From: Hyposmocoma kahamanoa | Lineage: Eukaryota > Arthropoda > Insecta > Lepidoptera > Cosmopterigidae | Assembly: GCF_003589595.1 (NCBI RefSeq) | Contig: NW_020653900.1 | Coordinates: forward strand, 6,432,606 to 6,496,605 | Length of the DNA: 64,000 nt | Reading direction: 5' to 3' | Part shown: positions 22,313 through 32,748 of the stretch, piece after piece | Numbering within the stretch: the first letter of the stretch is position 1 | Layout: the number at the start of each line of letters is the position of its first letter | The notes under the pieces: model-generated | What the model was told of the DNA's origin: nothing | Seen by the model: only the letters and a program-made list of their open reading frames with translations | The model's database searches: none | Position numbers and translations under genes: made by a program

Positions 22313-22399
22313 ACGTTCTTGGACGTAATAATACACAAATAGTTTAAATTCATTAAGTTAAATTTTTGTTGTATCACTTTTTATAAAAAAAAAAAATAA

Positions 22400-22620
22400 G
22401 TGCGCATTTGACCTCCATCTCACCTGAAGGAAAGTGACGATGAGGTCAACGATGGAGCATGCATACCTGAATAATACCGTTCAGGAAACAAGTCTGCAGG
22501 CAGAGAATTCCACTCTATAGTCGTTCGCGGTATAGATGTGTCAAGAAAAACGCTTCATGTGAATTCATAACGGGGGTGGAACCCCAGTCTATATCTAGTT
22601 CCCCGATGAAGGAAAAGGAA
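22400..22620. repeat. Diverged repeat fragment (CATCTCACCTGAAGG type)
   Basis: ATCTCACCTGAAGGAAAGTG, GGCAGAGAATTCCACTCTAT and TATAGATGTGTCAAGAAAAA occur here. Related blocks recur at 41,385 and 45,405, and the short head TCTCACCTGATGG is at about 53,300. I do not know the element class. Confidence 0.45.
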
Positions 22621-23224
22621 AAGCGGAATTAAATCTCAATTCAATATACCTTATTGTTTGTAGTTAATCTAATTGATATAATTATATCTTTTGTCTAATA
22701 AGTATACCGTATAAAAAAACCGAAAGAAAAAGTAATTTAAGTTTTCGTAGATTGTGTCATAAAAATGACTACAATAATGTTCTCATTTCTTTTTGAAGGA
22801 ATAAATGATGTTTAGATACAGCTGTAGCTTGTTGTTAAGTAGCGCAGCAATTTCTATCTTTCGTCTTACATGAGTAAGCAAATAAATAATATGTAAATAT
22901 CAAGGCATCAAATAACAGAAATACAAATTCAATTATGTTTTTTGTTAAAGTAAGCTTTTGTTCGTTTAAGTCTCAGTTAAGCTTTTCGTTTGTCCATAAT
23001 CTCACTTGATGGCAAGTTAAGTAGCGGACGAAAATGGTACTTGCGTAAATGGCCCTACGAAAGATTTTAGATTTAACAGAGACCAATCAAGCATATTTTT
23101 TATGCTTTATTGTGACCACGTCTTTGCTCCTCTTTTACATTATTAATCACTTATCTGTTTTTTAAATTGTTTTTTGTTATTTGTATATCAGCTACAGGCA
23201 AATAGAACGTTTATCTCTGTATTT
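22621..23224. other. Unassigned sequence
   Basis: Only a short TCCATAATCTCACTTGATGG block near 22,995 is shared with other places. Nothing is coding. Confidence 0.35.
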
Positions 23225-23320
23225 TTTTATGGGCTATATTCCACCTCTAAGAGTGGCATATTAGGGGGAGAATCTTTTTCATTGGATTTCACCGAGTTAT
23301 AATTATTAATATTCGTGCAA
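23225..23320 (+). repeat. Repeat D fragment, copy 6
   Basis: ATATTCCACCTCTAAGAGTG, GCATATTAGGGG and GATTTCACCGAGTTATAATT: the middle and a shortened end of the family. Confidence 0.55.
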
Positions 23321-23892
23321 GGGAAATGCACTTACAATATTTGATAGACAAGTAATTGTTTTGTTAAAAAACGTAGTAAGAATGTAATTTTGCTTTTTTC
23401 TTCGGACATGTTTTTCATGCAAATAAACAAATGTGTGTCGCTAATTATTTTGAAAAATATTTAAATTTGAAAAAATAAATAGCGGTCGGTATTATTTTTA
23501 AATGGGAAATAGTCCAAAGAGGCTACTTTTCAGTCACCTCTCGTGTATAATGTTTTATCTTTCCTTCAATGCATTTAAGTAAGTGTTTATATCTAAAGAT
23601 ATAAATAAAGCAGTGAGAGTTATTAAAAAGATTTACTAGAAATATACGTCTCTCTCGTGGTACGTTACCTTCACCTTAGCCGGCTGCTGACCGTGCGACC
23701 TTTGAGTTCAAACAACTTGCCAAGCTTCACTGGAGGCTAGATTTCACTACGTCTATATGTGGTTATTGTAGGTAATTATAATTTTAACATTCAAACTATT
23801 ACATTTTTATATGGAGTATGGTAAATTAAAAAAAGAATCGTTTAATTGCTTTCTTATGCGAATAATTACAGCTTTTGTTGGTAAAATAAAAC

Positions 23893-24160
23893 CGATCTTG
23901 AAAGTTCGTGGAGTTACATCTATTTGCCAAGTTTTATTGCAATCAGTTACCGGAAAGTGCGTGAAACCGGATTCATCCTCTAGTTTGTCACCCTTAGATG
24001 TGGAATGTTTTCTTCAAATTTAAATGGGACTAATACTGGAGGTACTCTTTTTCCAATAAAAAAAGAATCATCCAAATCGGTTCATAAATAATCGCGTAAC
24101 ATACATACAAAAAAATGCAGGCGAATTGAGAACCTCCTCCTTTTTTTAAGTCGGTTAAAA
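23893..24160 (-). repeat. Repeat D, full-length copy 7
   Basis: In minus orientation the ends are AACCGACTTAAAAAAAGGAG and TTGAAAACTT-like sequence. The interior includes CATCTATTTGCCAAGTTTTA, TTACCGGAAAGTGCGTGAAA, TCGCGTAACATACATAC and GAGAACCTCCTCC. A 70-codon open frame inside (23,811) is an artefact. Confidence 0.8.
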
Positions 24161-24346
24161 AGATAAGATGGGCGCAGAATGAATGGCAGCGATAACAGCC
24201 ACCTGGGTGCAATTATATATATTTATTATTAATTATATATTAATTATATTATATTATATTAGCAATTGGTGTCCAAGTTTCTTTTGACGAACAGTTAACC
24301 AGAAAGCATATTAATGTATATAAAAAAATAATAACATTTTTTTTAA

Positions 24347-24536
24347 CGCACGCACTCATTGCCCCGCACTAAAGTGAAGTGTTGCGCGGGTACCTTGGAA
24401 ACATAGAACACCACAAATTACACTTGAACTCACGAGAGAAATAAATGTAATCATAAGTACAAATATTCCTTCCGGCCTGGGAATCAAACCCGGAAACGAT
24501 CTCTGCGTGGCAGACCAGCATTGTAACCGTTCGGTT
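24347..24536 (-). mobile_element. SINE-B, diverged
   Basis: Minus-oriented body (TGCGCGGGTACCTTGGAAAC, ACTCACGAGAGAAATAAATG) and head (GCCTGGGAATCAAACCCGGA, CATTGTAACCGTTCGG). Several B-box bases have changed. Confidence 0.75.
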
Positions 24537-24904
24537 CGTAATAGTAACCTTATTAGTAAATATTCTGTTACTAACTCTTGTTGATAAATGTGTGAAATAA
24601 AAAAAAATATTTTCGTTCTTTTTTCTGAAACAGCTTATTCCAGATAAACAACAAAATGTATATATCAATAGATACATTTTTGGATGAAGGAATAAATATT
24701 CTATAATTCACATTAAACAAATACAATGACAACACAATGGACATAAAATATTTTTTTCGGATCTAAATGGTGAATATTTGTTTTAAAATTTAATTGAACC
24801 CATTTTTATGCAAATGGTATACTTAAATTTTAACTTTATGCATAACTCGATTTAACTTGCTTTCGTAACTACCCCTTAAAGTTACGTAAAGGTTTGCGAT
24901 ATAG

Positions 24905-25060
24905 GCGCTATATGACGTGGTTCCAGGTTAGACTCTCGGTTGGAAAAATTTGAAATATGTTAAATAAATCCATGTTGGTATGATTCCATTGTTGGGGTAC
25001 TCATGTACAGGCCGTTCTCTAGTTTGAGTTGGTGGCGCTGTCAGGACATGAAACTGTTGA
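24905..25060 (+). mobile_element. SINE-F, diverged
   Basis: GGTTCCAGGTTAGACTCTCG (a decayed B-box), GTTGGAAAAATTTGAAAT, TGTACAGGCCGTTCTCTAGT and TTGAGTTGG. Blocks match the family order loosely. Confidence 0.4.
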
Positions 25061-25112
25061 CCAGTTGGCTATTCCGTCGATTCGGATGAAAAGTTTGAAC
25101 GTTCAAAAGTAG

Positions 25113-25295
25113 AATTACCATGCTATCATGCTAAGGTCCCAGGTTCGATTCCCGGGTCGGGAGAAATATTTGTATGGCTACGTTTATTGCTTTCCTGAGC
25201 TTGGGTGTAATTTGTGGGTGTCCATGCCATACGCGACACAGGGTTCCGTTGGTATGTTGTGTGTGTGTGTGTGTGTGCGCGTGTGCGTTATTATT
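25113..25295 (+). mobile_element. SINE-B with a TG-repeat tail
   Basis: CATGCTAAGGTCCCAGGTTC, GATTCCCGGGTCGGGAGAAA, TATTTGTATGGCTACG and GGGTGTAATTTGTGGGTGTC. The usual TGTGTGCGTTATT end has grown into a (TG)n microsatellite at 25,258-25,290. Confidence 0.8.
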
Positions 25296-25387
25296 TTCAT
25301 TATAGGAGTTTTCAGTTTCTTTACAAAAACAACTCTGTTTCATTTATATCATCATATTGTTTTACTCTTTTTTGTATTATTTTTTAT

Positions 25388-25670
25388 TATAGAATATCAA
25401 GTGACGGAACGAAAAAGTAGTGCACCTGAAGGTAAGCTACACGCTTCTCCATAACTGTTGCGGTGCCACTCAGAGCTTTAAATCGCAAGATTTGAGAAGC
25501 CCGTCACCCTGAGACATAAGTTGACAAGTCCCATGTGCCTGTAATTTTACCTGCTCCCTTATTCTTCAAAACCGTAACACAGTAATGTAACATTACTGCT
25601 TGGCAGCAGAAATAGGTAAGATGGCAGTACTACCCTGGACGAACTCTTTTGCAATGAGCTTTACTTTTAA
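25388..25670 (+). repeat. Repeat C, full length
   Basis: AAGTGACGGAACGAAAAAGT, CCACTCAGAGCTTTAAATCG, AAGTCCCATGTGCCTGTAAT, TTCAAAACCGTAACACAG, TTACTGCTTGGCAGCAGAAA and CTACCCTGGACGAACTC. Left and right halves are contiguous. Confidence 0.8.
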
Positions 25671-25930
25671 AACTTTACTGTTTTATCTTAAAATTCGAAA
25701 CTAAATTGAGATGTGGAAAACATGTCTGTATTTCCAGTACGGTACAACCTGGATAATTTGAAGGTCAGAGTGAACAGGCATTTTTGGGCGGACTTCTTTC
25801 TCTCCTCATCATCAATTTGTAGCTAAAAAAATAAACGAAAGTCATGGAGGTTGACGCCTACGGACACTCACGTTTTGCTCTTTGGATCTTTACGAACGGC
25901 TATGTGAAATTGTTCGATAAATGTGTAATT
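25671..25930. other. Unassigned sequence
   Basis: No coding exon, RNA gene or shared repeat was seen. Confidence 0.3.
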
Positions 25931-26236
25931 AATTGACATTGAGACCATTCGAATTGATTACTCAGTACCAAGACCAATCGCAGCATTACGTTTGATTATT
26001 AAATAAAGAAACCATAAGTTGTATAAAGTTTGACAAAATAATACTAAAATCAGTTGCCGTAAAATATTTGATTATTCAATACTAAGACCAATCGTAGTTT
26101 AAGGTCTGAGTATTAGATATTAACACCATTCGCGGTATAACGTTTTATTATTGAACATTGAGACCATTATACGTATAGGCATAGTGACTGTTTGATTGAC
26201 TTCATTATTTGATATAGAGACCATATTTTATTTGTT
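25931..26236. repeat. Decayed tandem array, period about 38 bp
   Basis: At least seven diverged units follow each other, each with a core like AGACCATTCGCAGTATAACG followed by TTTGATTATT. Cores begin at about 25,943, 25,972, 26,008, 26,048, 26,086, 26,123, 26,162 and 26,218, mostly 36-40 bp apart. Unit boundaries can be placed at 25,960, 25,998, 26,035, 26,074, 26,112 and 26,150. Nothing codes across it. Confidence 0.65.
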
Positions 26237-26814
26237 TTATGGTCAGACTTTGAGAGAGAGCCCATTTCACATCTTGCAGGTTCGATGAAGGAACAAACGT
26301 GTTGCGGCGTGATCTTCGTGTAATCTTTGATGGATGTGGGGATGAAAATATAAAGGAAGAATTGCATTTAAATTGTTTTAACACAGAATAATATTTGAGA
26401 CGTCTGAATGGCACGCATAGATCACATTAAAACGGATATGAATGTCAGTAATAAAACTAACATGAATACGAATATCTATACAATACTCTTAGAATTTCAT
26501 GAATTCAAAACAATACTGATCTTTTTTACTTTACACTTAAATGCTATAATTGCATGTCGTTAAAGCTTTCTCCTTGTATGCAAGTAAAATAATTTGCCGT
26601 CATTGGTAATTATATATGTAAAAATACCAAGTAAGATTATGCTTATGGTGCTGTGGGCTAGAGTTTTAATGGTGCCATTTATTTTGGCGGAATAGCGTTC
26701 TTGTGTTTTCTTGTACTTGCCAACTCAATAGCTTACGTTTGATGAGGAGGATGAATTGTCCAAATTGCTAAGTGTGTGAAATTCGTGAAAATTTATAATA
26801 AAATTTTAACTAGG
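26237..26814. other. Unassigned sequence
   Basis: No coding exon, RNA gene or shared repeat was seen. Confidence 0.3.
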
Positions 26815-26980
26815 AACTCGCGGGTGCCATGGACATACATAGATAACCACAAATTACACCCAAATTCACGACAGAAATAAAAATAGGCCATAAAAATATT
26901 TCTCCCAGCCAACGTCCAGGTATCGAAGTCAGGAGCTCTGCGTGGCAGCCCAGTATGATAATCGTTCGACCACAGAGGCA
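26815..26980 (-). mobile_element. SINE-B, 3'-truncated
   Basis: Minus orientation: TCGCGGGTGCCATGGACATA, AATTACACCCAAATTCACGA, AAAATATTTCTCCCAGCC and GATAATCGTTCGACCACAGA. It ends at GCGGGTGCC, so the distal AGTGCGGGGC block is missing. Confidence 0.75.
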
Positions 26981-27649
26981 GTTAAAGGTGTTTGGATTCT
27001 ATAGTGTTTTTTGCGTATTGTTTTTATAATGGGGTATAATTTCTAGAAAAAAATATTGTTTCAAAAATTTATTAAGCACGAACATAATTTATCTATATTA
27101 AATTATGTTCACGTATTTTCCTAAAATTAATAAAAAAATTCAAAAGAAAACTTAAATCTTTCGAAACTGCATGCTTTTATTTTTTAAGTGAGCTACATAA
27201 ACGTATTTTTGTAATAATTTACGTTGAACACTTATTATACATATTGGGGGCTAGCTTAGATTTTTTTGCTAATAATAGAAAAGGACAAACGGGAGAACAG
27301 CAGCATGTAATTAAGAAACTAGCGAAGTAGTCTCTACTTTCCACTTATTACCTTGTACAAACTATAAAATGTTAGCTTAACTTGTGTTTTTAAAATGTGT
27401 TATGGTGTAATTAAACCCATAAAAATTGTGTTTAATTGCTCCATGTACGTTATTATTACCTGTATGTAGATCACTGCTTATAATTTGGACTATCATAATT
27501 TCACTTCAGCTGAAGAACATAACTTGGGCCTTTTTAAGGTGAGAATGAATATTCATAATTAAGGTATGCATGCTACATAGTCGACATCATTGTTTCCATC
27601 AGTTGAGATTAGCTGGCAGTAGAAGAATTAGGGAAGTACGGAGTAGAAG

Positions 27650-27787
27650 GGTAAGGGTGCTGGTGGAATATAGGCACATGGGACTTGTCAACTAATGGCT
27701 CAGGGTAACGGGCGCATTGGCAGTGACCCTCAGATCTTTGTAATTTAAAGCTCTTAGTGGCACTGCAACTGTTATGGACAGGCGGGC
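27650..27787 (-). repeat. Repeat C, left half in minus orientation
   Basis: AAGGGTGCTGGTGGAATATA, GGCACATGGGACTTGTCAAC, TTGTAATTTAAAGCTCTTAG and CACTGCAACTGTTATGGACA. It begins exactly at the boundary between halves. A right half in the opposite orientation lies 210 bp away. Confidence 0.75.
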
Positions 27788-27997
27788 CTCTAAACTCGGA
27801 CAACCTTTAGGTTTGCAGACAAGTTAGGGAAGCACTCTCAACACTCGGCACCTTTTTATCTAGATTTTTATGACGACGCGTGCTATAGCACAGGTCGTCA
27901 TTAATTGTAGACTCAAAGCGCTGGCTCGGTATTTAAAAAACGACATCAAATAGTAGACGTGTCTATTTTTGTATTTGTAGTAGTTTGAACAACTACT

Positions 27998-28113
27998 TAC
28001 CCTTCAAAACCGGAGCACAGCTCACATTTCTGTTTGGTGGCAGAAATAGGTACGGTGGCAGTATTTCCCTGGACGTACTCTTTCACAAGGACCTCTACTG
28101 CTGCTGGTTTTTC
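27998..28113 (+). repeat. Repeat C, right half in plus orientation
   Basis: ACCCTTCAAAACCGGAGCAC, AGCTCACATTTCTGTTTGGT, GGCAGAAATAGGTACGGTGG and TTTCCCTGGACGTACTCTTT. It begins exactly where the left half ends in the family. Together with 27,650-27,787 it looks like one element split by an inversion, or two independent halves. Confidence 0.75.
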
Positions 28114-28155
28114 TCCATTTCGTCCCTCCATCGGTATTTGGGTCGACTAACCGAC

Positions 28156-28196
28156 TTCATAAGATTTAGAATTTGGTTCATAAGATTTAGAATTTG
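28156..28196 (+). repeat. Exact 20-bp tandem duplication
   Basis: TTCATAAGATTTAGAATTTG occurs at 28,156-28,175 and 28,177-28,196 with one G between, so the period is 21 bp. The lack of any mismatch points to a recent slippage. Confidence 0.85.
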
Positions 28197-28644
28197 CCTA
28201 TGTGTATTGCTGACTGTAACAAACATTTTTCCACCCAGCACTCCAAAGATCGTGTTTTAAAAATACACCATTGTCTCAAATATCTAAAAATAGGCAGTAG
28301 GTCAGATAAAAGTAAAAGCATCTAGTAGACAATATCAAAATTGAGATTAAAATTCTCACCACTTAAGTATATCTTCTATCCCGCAAAATCTCGACAAAAA
28401 TAAAAATAACCAAGTTATCGTTACGAGGAAAAAACAATGTATTGATTCTTAAAACGTCGTGACAAGGAACACTAAATAACTTAAATCAAAATTCGAAACA
28501 ATCACAGACAACCTGCATAGAAGGTGTGTCAGCAAACACATTTTCCAACAAAGTCAATTGTGATTTTTTCCAAATTCATGCAGTTGTACTGATCACATTC
28601 TGACTGCAAAATATCTTTTTTATGGCATTAAGTTAACATGCCTA

Positions 28645-28752
28645 TCCATTAAGTTGAAATTGCACTCAGAGCTTTGATTGCAAAAATCTAAGGAGCACGC
28701 CACTACACCCGTCATTCTTAGACATAAAATTGACAAGTCCCATGTGCCTGTA
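28645..28752 (+). repeat. Repeat C, left half fragment
   Basis: GCACTCAGAGCTTTGATTGC, CACTACACCCGTCATTCTTA and GACAAGTCCCATGTGCCTGT. It stops near the boundary between halves. Confidence 0.65.
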
Positions 28753-28887
28753 TACGAAACCCGTGCCCATGAATACAATTTATATGAGTTAATAAAGTAC
28801 AAAAAATGTACTTAAAATAAGAGTCGGAATAAGCGGAATATATCGATATATAATACTTATAGTTCCTTTGCTTTATGTTGTGGACAT

Positions 28888-29191
28888 GATCATCATCATA
28901 ACAGCCGGAAGACGTCCACTGCTGAACATAGTCCTCCCCCAAAGATTGCCAGGCTAGCCGGTCGGACGCGACGTGCAGCCATCAGATACTCGCAGCCCTT
29001 ACCAGGTCATCCGTCCATCTAGTAAGGGGCCGTCCCACTGAACGACTACCCGTTTCTAGGTTCCATTGGAGAACCTTTCTGCCCTAACGGCCGTTAGTTC
29101 TACGAGCTATGTGCCCTGCTCACTGCCACTTCAACTCGCTAACCCTTTGAGCGATGTCGATGACTCGTTATTTTACGGATCTCCTCATTTC
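28888..29191 (-). mobile_element. 5'-truncated RTE-like LINE with 9-bp target-site duplication
   Basis: The minus strand reads through the C-terminus of an RTE-type reverse transcriptase: SELKWQ, AGHIARRTNGR, RKVLQWNLETGSRSVGRPLT, RWTDDLVRAAS, SLGEDYVQQWTSSG. The element ends in a (GAT)n-like tail at 28,888-28,897. TGTGGACAT is repeated exactly at 28,879-28,887 and 29,192-29,200. Two stops interrupt the frame, so it is a dead copy. Confidence 0.85.
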
Positions 29192-29200
29192 TGTGGACAT

Positions 29201-30112
29201 AAATAAAGATATTTATTATTATTATTTACCTAAATTTCATGTAAAAAGTGGGTCATAGAGTGGATAATCTTTTGTCTTCTTTCGGGTAATTTCAGGAATC
29301 CTCATTTGATTATCATCATTTGTCATTCGATGATCACTCCGTTACCACAGTCGAATCTATTCAAAGACCGAAACAAGTGAAAATCTGAAGGGGCTGTGTC
29401 GAGTGAATGCGGTAGATGTAGTAACACATCTCAGCTTAACTACATTAGTTTTTGACGACTTTGTAATAAGTGTGGAATTGTCATATAATACAATTTTCCG
29501 ATTCACCATTACTGGGCGTTTTTCATGAATTGTAAAATTAAAACCCGCTAATTTTTTAAGTGAGCACTAAATTATTTTTTTTTAAATGACTATAGACAAA
29601 ATAACGTTTGAAAAGGAAAATAAATATTTTTGTTTGAAGTTAGCTTATGGTAAAAACTTTTTTGGCCAATTCATTATTCTTTATTGACTGGTTTTAATAT
29701 TAAACAGGCACTACCCGGGCTGATCAACAAATCAACTTAACATTCCAAGCCCGAAAAAAATCACATACCGTACATCATCATCTATCAATATTCGACCTTA
29801 AAACACCTTTTTAGATATTTCTTTTTAACTACAATAGCCAATTGAGTGATGGATCTTATAACAACACTTGAGGACAGTTTGCTTTGATCTTAGAAAACGA
29901 AAGTTAGTGAAATTTAAAGACGCCATTTTTTGAGGTGATGATGGGATCATTCTTTAGTTTGCTATCGTGGTAAAAATCGTTAATCACGCGCTGATTCCGA
30001 ACAATGCAATTTACTGGCAGTGGGATGGTCCTTAGTTTGGGTCGTCATCTCACAGAGTCACAGAAGCATTCAAATAGTGCGTTATACCAGTTATATCCTA
30101 CGTAGTATATTT
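29201..30112. other. Unassigned sequence
   Basis: AT-rich. No coding exon, RNA gene or shared repeat was seen. Confidence 0.35.
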
Positions 30113-30320
30113 AGTAGCAGTACAGCTCCATGTGAAAGAGTTTGTTCGGGGTGTACTGCCACCTTACCTATTTCTGCCGCCAAGCAGGGTGACAGGTGCA
30201 GTGAAAGTTCCCTCAGGTCTTAGGATTTAAGGCTCTGAGTGGCACTGCAACTCCTATGGATAGGCGTGTAGCTTATCAACAGGCACACGACTTGTTCGTC
30301 CCGCCACTTGATATTATAAA
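30113..30320 (-). repeat. Repeat C with internal deletion
   Basis: Right half (GTACTGCCACCTTACCTATT, TCTGCCGCCAAGCAG) joined directly to the inner left half (GGTGACAGGTGCAGTGAAAG, GGCACACGACTTGTTCGTCC, CGCCACTTGATATTATAAAA). The stretch around the boundary between halves is missing. Confidence 0.75.
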
Positions 30321-30425
30321 AAAAAACGTAGCCGAGACGTGGACATTGTGGGGAGTACCTCCCTCTGGACTATTACAGTCGATAGTACAAGTATTGAAGC
30401 TGCAGTTCAGAAATATATTACAAAG

Positions 30426-30668
30426 CTTTTTAGTTGCAGTACTGCTTCTTATGACAGAGCTCGTCCAGGGAAGTACTGCCACCTTGCCTGTTTCCCCATC
30501 CAAGCAGTAATGTAAGCATTGCTGCGTTTAGGCTGTGAACGGCAAGGGTGCTGGGGAAATTACAGGCATATAAGACTTCTCAACTTGTCTCAAGGTGACG
30601 GGTGTAGTGGTAGTGCACCTCGGATCTTTGTAATTTGAAGTTCTGACTGCCACTGCAACAATTATGAA
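30426..30668 (-). repeat. Repeat C, near full length
   Basis: AGAGCTCGTCCAGGGAAGTA, CCAAGCAGTAATGTAAGC, GCAAGGGTGCTGGGGAAATT, GGCATATAAGACTTCTCAAC and CACTGCAACAATTATG. Only about 105 bp separates it from the preceding copy. Confidence 0.75.
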
Positions 30669-30731
30669 GAGTCCTGGAACTCTACTACGAAATACAATAC
30701 TGCGTCCGCGACGAAGTTCATACGTAGTACA

Positions 30732-31033
30732 TATCGGGGATAGTGCAAAATCCGCGTATATAGCATTGGTACAAAGCGCGTATCTGGCCCGAACCAAATT
30801 TCACAGGAAATTTAACGTTATTACTTTGTTATTTAAATGGCTACGACTTTCATTTTTGCACAATAAGCTTTAATTTATGTTGTCTACGGAATGATAATAA
30901 TAGAGTCCTGTAAATCACGTTAATTTGGTTGCCACGATATTAACGCAGATTTGATTGGCGAATAAATTATTGAAATGAAGACAATCAAATGCGAGCTATG
31001 CGTAAATTGAAAAATAAACTATCCCCGACGATA
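30732..31033 (-). mobile_element. MITE-1, copy 1
   Basis: The ends are inverted: TATCGGGGATAGTGCAAAAT at the left and the complement of TATCGTCGGGGATAG at the right. The interior (CGCGTATCTGGCCCGAACC, AAATTTCACAGGAAATTTAA, GTCTACGGAATGATAATAA) is the reverse complement of the copy at 37,878-38,142. There is no coding capacity. Confidence 0.75.
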
Positions 31034-31197
31034 TGTCAGTTATACGATGAAAGTAATGTCAACATTCGATACAAAAGCTGTTATTTGACGTTTTGTAGTA
31101 AGGACTTATGTCAAATCACGATCTTCCTACGCGTTTCGTGGTAGCCTCCGGTCTGATACGAAGCTAAAACGATGATCGTCGCTTCGTATTTCGTGTT

Positions 31198-31265
31198 AGA
31201 CCTCATGTGGCTTACCACAAGTCGCACGACTTGTTCGTACCGTCACGTGCTGTTATAAAAGAAAA
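31198..31265 (-). repeat. Repeat C end fragment
   Basis: GGCTTACCACAAGTCGCACG, ACTTGTTCGTACCGTCACGT and GCTGTTATAAAA: the outer left end only. Confidence 0.6.
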
Positions 31266-31387
31266 GCTCATTCATTAATTTAATAACCAACTTTAATAGC
31301 AAACAATTTTATTCATATACAAATAAATAACCTTAATTAACTACGTGTCAAGTTCAAGTGAAAACGAAATTGTGCATACTTCTCTCA

Positions 31388-31397
31388 NNNNNNNNNN
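31388..31397. other. Assembly gap (10 N)
   Basis: Ten N bases. The true gap length is unknown, and no element can be joined safely across it. Confidence 1.
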
Positions 31398-31534
31398 AAC
31401 ATATTCTGCCATACTGCGGCCACTGGTCTGAGTATTCCGTGTAGTGACCGGAGTGAATTCCGTTGTATTAGTACAATTCCCGAATTCCCTAGTTTGAGGC
31501 TAGGTAAACGTGTGGCTGTTTGTCACATTATTAC

Positions 31535-31830
31535 ACACATATCCTTAAAAACCTCCTTCGCCTCCTCCACTCCCATCAGTCTCTTCATACATGGTCTTCT
31601 ATCCTCGGTACTTTTAATCCGAGCTTTTAGAAGGACATCCCAAATCTTATCTCGATTAGATGTACGCTAAGGTCTACGCCTCCGCGCGCCTCTATCCCCT
31701 TTCGCTTTTTCTAGAAATTTTTTCAGAAATTCCTGCCGCTAATCTACCAACATTCATTCTTTCCACATGATCAAACCACCGAAGTGTCCACATCCACTGT
31801 AACATTTTTTTATCTTTGTCAAAGAAAGCA
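31535..31830 (-). mobile_element. RTE-like LINE fragment, decayed
   Basis: The minus strand shows LQWMWTLRWFDHVERMNVGR near the right end and CMKRLMG-like sequence (here TMYEETDG in a shifted frame) near the left. Both are typical of the end of RTE-type reverse transcriptases. Frameshifts and stops lie in between. Confidence 0.7.
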
Positions 31831-32612
31831 ATCTCTATATTCTCTCTATATTTCATTTGATATAGCATGTTATAGAAGGTTAGTGTAATAAACCTGCCTT
31901 TTCACAAAAAATGTTCACGACTTCTGGCTTAAAATGTAAAGAACAATTGATGTTTCTTTCACGAAACAATCAGCTTCTCCATGATGGAAACACCGTAGTA
32001 AAAGTTGTTTACATTCGTGGGTAGATCGACCTACTAAAATCAATGGTTTTGCAAACTGACATCCAGTTAAAAAAACACGCGTATAGCTAGTAAATTCACG
32101 TTTAATATGTTTAATATTAAGTACAAATTCATTAACTAAGTAAACAAAGCCGCAAGTAAGAGTAAGAGTCTTCCCTACATCATGGTAGCACAGTTTTTGT
32201 ATTCTCACGGTGAATAAGAAAAAGTAGTACGTTGAAGATAAAGTGTTTAAGTTTTAATGTTAATTACCATAATGGCACTTTTTCTTTCAAAGATTTTGAA
32301 TCATTTAGCGTGACTAATAGCAAACAAGTGTTAATATAAAAAAGTTGTAACACGAGTTACATCATGGCTGCATTGCAATTGCAAAATTGTGGTTGGAATT
32401 TAATCGCGCCCTTGTCGCAAACTGTCGAATATCATCTCACCTACAACCTAACTATACTAACACTTGACAGTCAGTTGGACCGAATTGCTTTCAAACTGGT
32501 TTTCAGCTGCATGCCACCTGAAATTTGGTAATTGTGCTGCAGTTGAAATACACCTCGTGTGTTTACACGATATATGTGCAGTGTGTGTCACGCGTTGATG
32601 CGTCATTGATTG
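31831..32612. other. Unassigned sequence
   Basis: A 97-codon minus-strand open frame (32,208-31,915) shows no domain or splice context, and nothing supports it as a gene. Confidence 0.35.
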
Positions 32613-32748
32613 AATTTTAAATTTATATTAAATTTTAAAAACAAATTTTTATTGAACTTTAAAAATAAATTTATGTTAAATTAAAAAAATAAATTTATAT
32701 AAAATTTTAACAATAAATTTATATTAAACTTTTAATAAAATTATATGG
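32613..32748 (+). repeat. AT-rich 24-bp minisatellite
   Basis: Four full 24-bp units begin at 32,631, 32,655, 32,679 and 32,703, with partial units at 32,613 and 32,727. The unit is close to AATTTTAAAAATAAATTTAT followed by ATTA. Neighbouring units differ by a few substitutions and keep exact length. Confidence 0.9.

Noticed and set aside
25128..25454. 108-codon plus-strand frame with a Cys/Val repeat
   Set aside because: It is the translation of SINE-B and its TG microsatellite tail.
25931..26236. CRISPR array
   Set aside because: The repeated cores are diverged and unevenly spaced, there are no unique spacers of fixed length, and the genome is clearly that of an insect.
31381..31403. Joining sequence across the N run to extend a repeat
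   Set aside because: The ten N bases are a placeholder gap of unknown true length, so no feature was extended across it.
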